From NCBI GenBank assembly GCA_963966185.1, contig CAWZYM010000298.1:311501-375500 (forward strand): a stretch of DNA of 64,000 bases, given 5' to 3'. Of this stretch, positions 63,075-64,000 are shown piece by piece. Both the position numbers and the translations under genes were made by a program. This DNA is from Rhabditoides inermis. Its lineage: Eukaryota; Nematoda; Chromadorea; Rhabditida; Rhabditidae. The first letter of the stretch is position 1. Each line of letters opens with the position of its first letter. The notes under the pieces are model-generated. The model was not told the DNA's origin and ran no database searches. It saw only the letters and a list, made by a program, of their open reading frames with translations.

Positions 63075-64000
63075 CGTTGCCACCGCAGAGGGCTCGTTCT
63101 GCCCCACTGTCGACTACGGCCACGCTCCCTTGCCTGATAAGGAATTGATAAGCACTGACCTGTTCAATACTGTTTCCTAGATTCTATTTCACAATGTTTT
63201 CTTCATCAATATTAATATTACTCATGTTTAACCATCTTTAGAATGTGGTTTCCTCGGTGTCCTGGAAAATTCATAACTTCATCACTTCATCACTTCAAGT
63301 AATGAAGTGATGAATTTTCCAGGATGCCGGTTTCCTCTCATTGTGCAGCTGCAGTGAGTGACTGAATGTGGTGCACACACTCAACAATCGAGATTATCAC
63401 GATGAAGTTTTCGCGCGTTTTTTACTTCTTTTTTTAAATCTTTTTGTGTTGAGTGTTGTGTTCATTGACATTATTCAATGTACTAATATGGATTATATGC
63501 GTTTCCACACACATTTCCACACACTTCACCTCAATCATCTCCAGCTGCTCTTTGCAAAACGCATAATTCAGTGACTGTTTCTCTCACCGATCACCGCGCA
63601 AAATCACCAATTATGATATAGCCTGTTCAATCAATGTCTGATTGACTACCGAACACGCACATTCACGCTTTGTACCTTGTAGGTACACTGTTGCGTGATA
63701 AGATACACACGGACCGCGCTTCTCTCCCTCTCCCCGTCTGTTCTCTCATGTCCCATGTCTCTGCGCGTCCTTTCGCTTGTGGAAACAGCCGAGCTCCTTC
63801 TTGACGTCTACACACCGTGAGTGGTCCTTCTGCTGCTCGCTCCCGCAATCCCCTCAGGGCATTCCCATTATGGCGCGACGCCTCCCAGCCCCGCCCCCTC
63901 TTGAATCGATTCTCTCTCTCTCTCCCTCTCACTGCGCACTCCACCCGGGTGTCGGGATTGATTCCTATCCAGGGTTTGGCGGGTGTGTGCTTATATAGGC
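63075..64000. other. Upstream flank of the HDEL gene
   Basis: Holds the presumed promoter of the minus-strand gene and a 66-bp hairpin (63259-63324). A CT run lies at about 63911-63930. No further gene is supported, and the window ends without a recognisable exon. Confidence 0.4.
63259..63324. repeat. Inverted repeat (hairpin)
   Basis: TCCTGGAAAATTCAT and ATGAATTTTCCAGGA-type arms face each other around direct repeats of ACTTCATC, giving a strong potential hairpin about 190 bp upstream of the HDEL gene's start codon. Confidence 0.75.

Overview
The window is nuclear DNA from a eukaryote, most likely an invertebrate animal. Genes are split into many short exons by GT-AG introns, some only about 40-46 bp, with acceptors often of the TTTCAG type. 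One gene is a class A neuropeptide-type G-protein-coupled receptor, and most of the remaining DNA is repeats, foldback elements and decayed gene copies. I cannot fix the phylum: the short introns and acceptor style resemble nematodes or other compact invertebrate genomes. There is no bacterial operon, CRISPR array or phage module. Exon models below were assembled by hand from splice signals and reading-frame continuity, so single boundaries may be off.

Layout, left to right. 51-1241: broken fragment of a 2-oxoglutarate dehydrogenase E1 gene. 1975-6435 and 15703-21690: two diverged direct copies (A and B) of a 4.5-6 kb segment carrying a multi-exon gene family I do not recognise ('family X'). 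Copy B has gained two MITEs, for which copy A preserves the empty target sites, and a 0.73 kb element present inverted at 8082-8825. 11701-14946: a 13-exon receptor gene, complete except for one in-frame TGA. 21849-26646: a gene of about 408 codons for an unrecognised two-hydrophobic-segment protein whose ATG is the last three bases of its first exon.

23190-25365 and 27464-29611 are arms of a 2.15 kb, nearly identical inverted repeat that duplicates the middle exons of that gene in reverse. The right arm runs directly into three nearly identical tandem units of about 9.5 kb (29093-38610, 38611-48156, 48157-57665). Each unit holds the duplicated exons, family X fragments on both strands, two foldback elements, tRNA-like sequences and a truncated LINE endonuclease. 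59450-63074 (minus strand): a well-supported 19-exon gene for an ER-luminal protein of about 528 residues with a signal peptide, a thioredoxin-like segment lacking CXXC, and a C-terminal HDEL signal.

The intact or near-intact genes (receptor, two-segment membrane protein, ER protein) show no obvious shared pathway. What ties the window together is structural: segmental duplication, inversion and tandem amplification built around family X and the inverted exon block.
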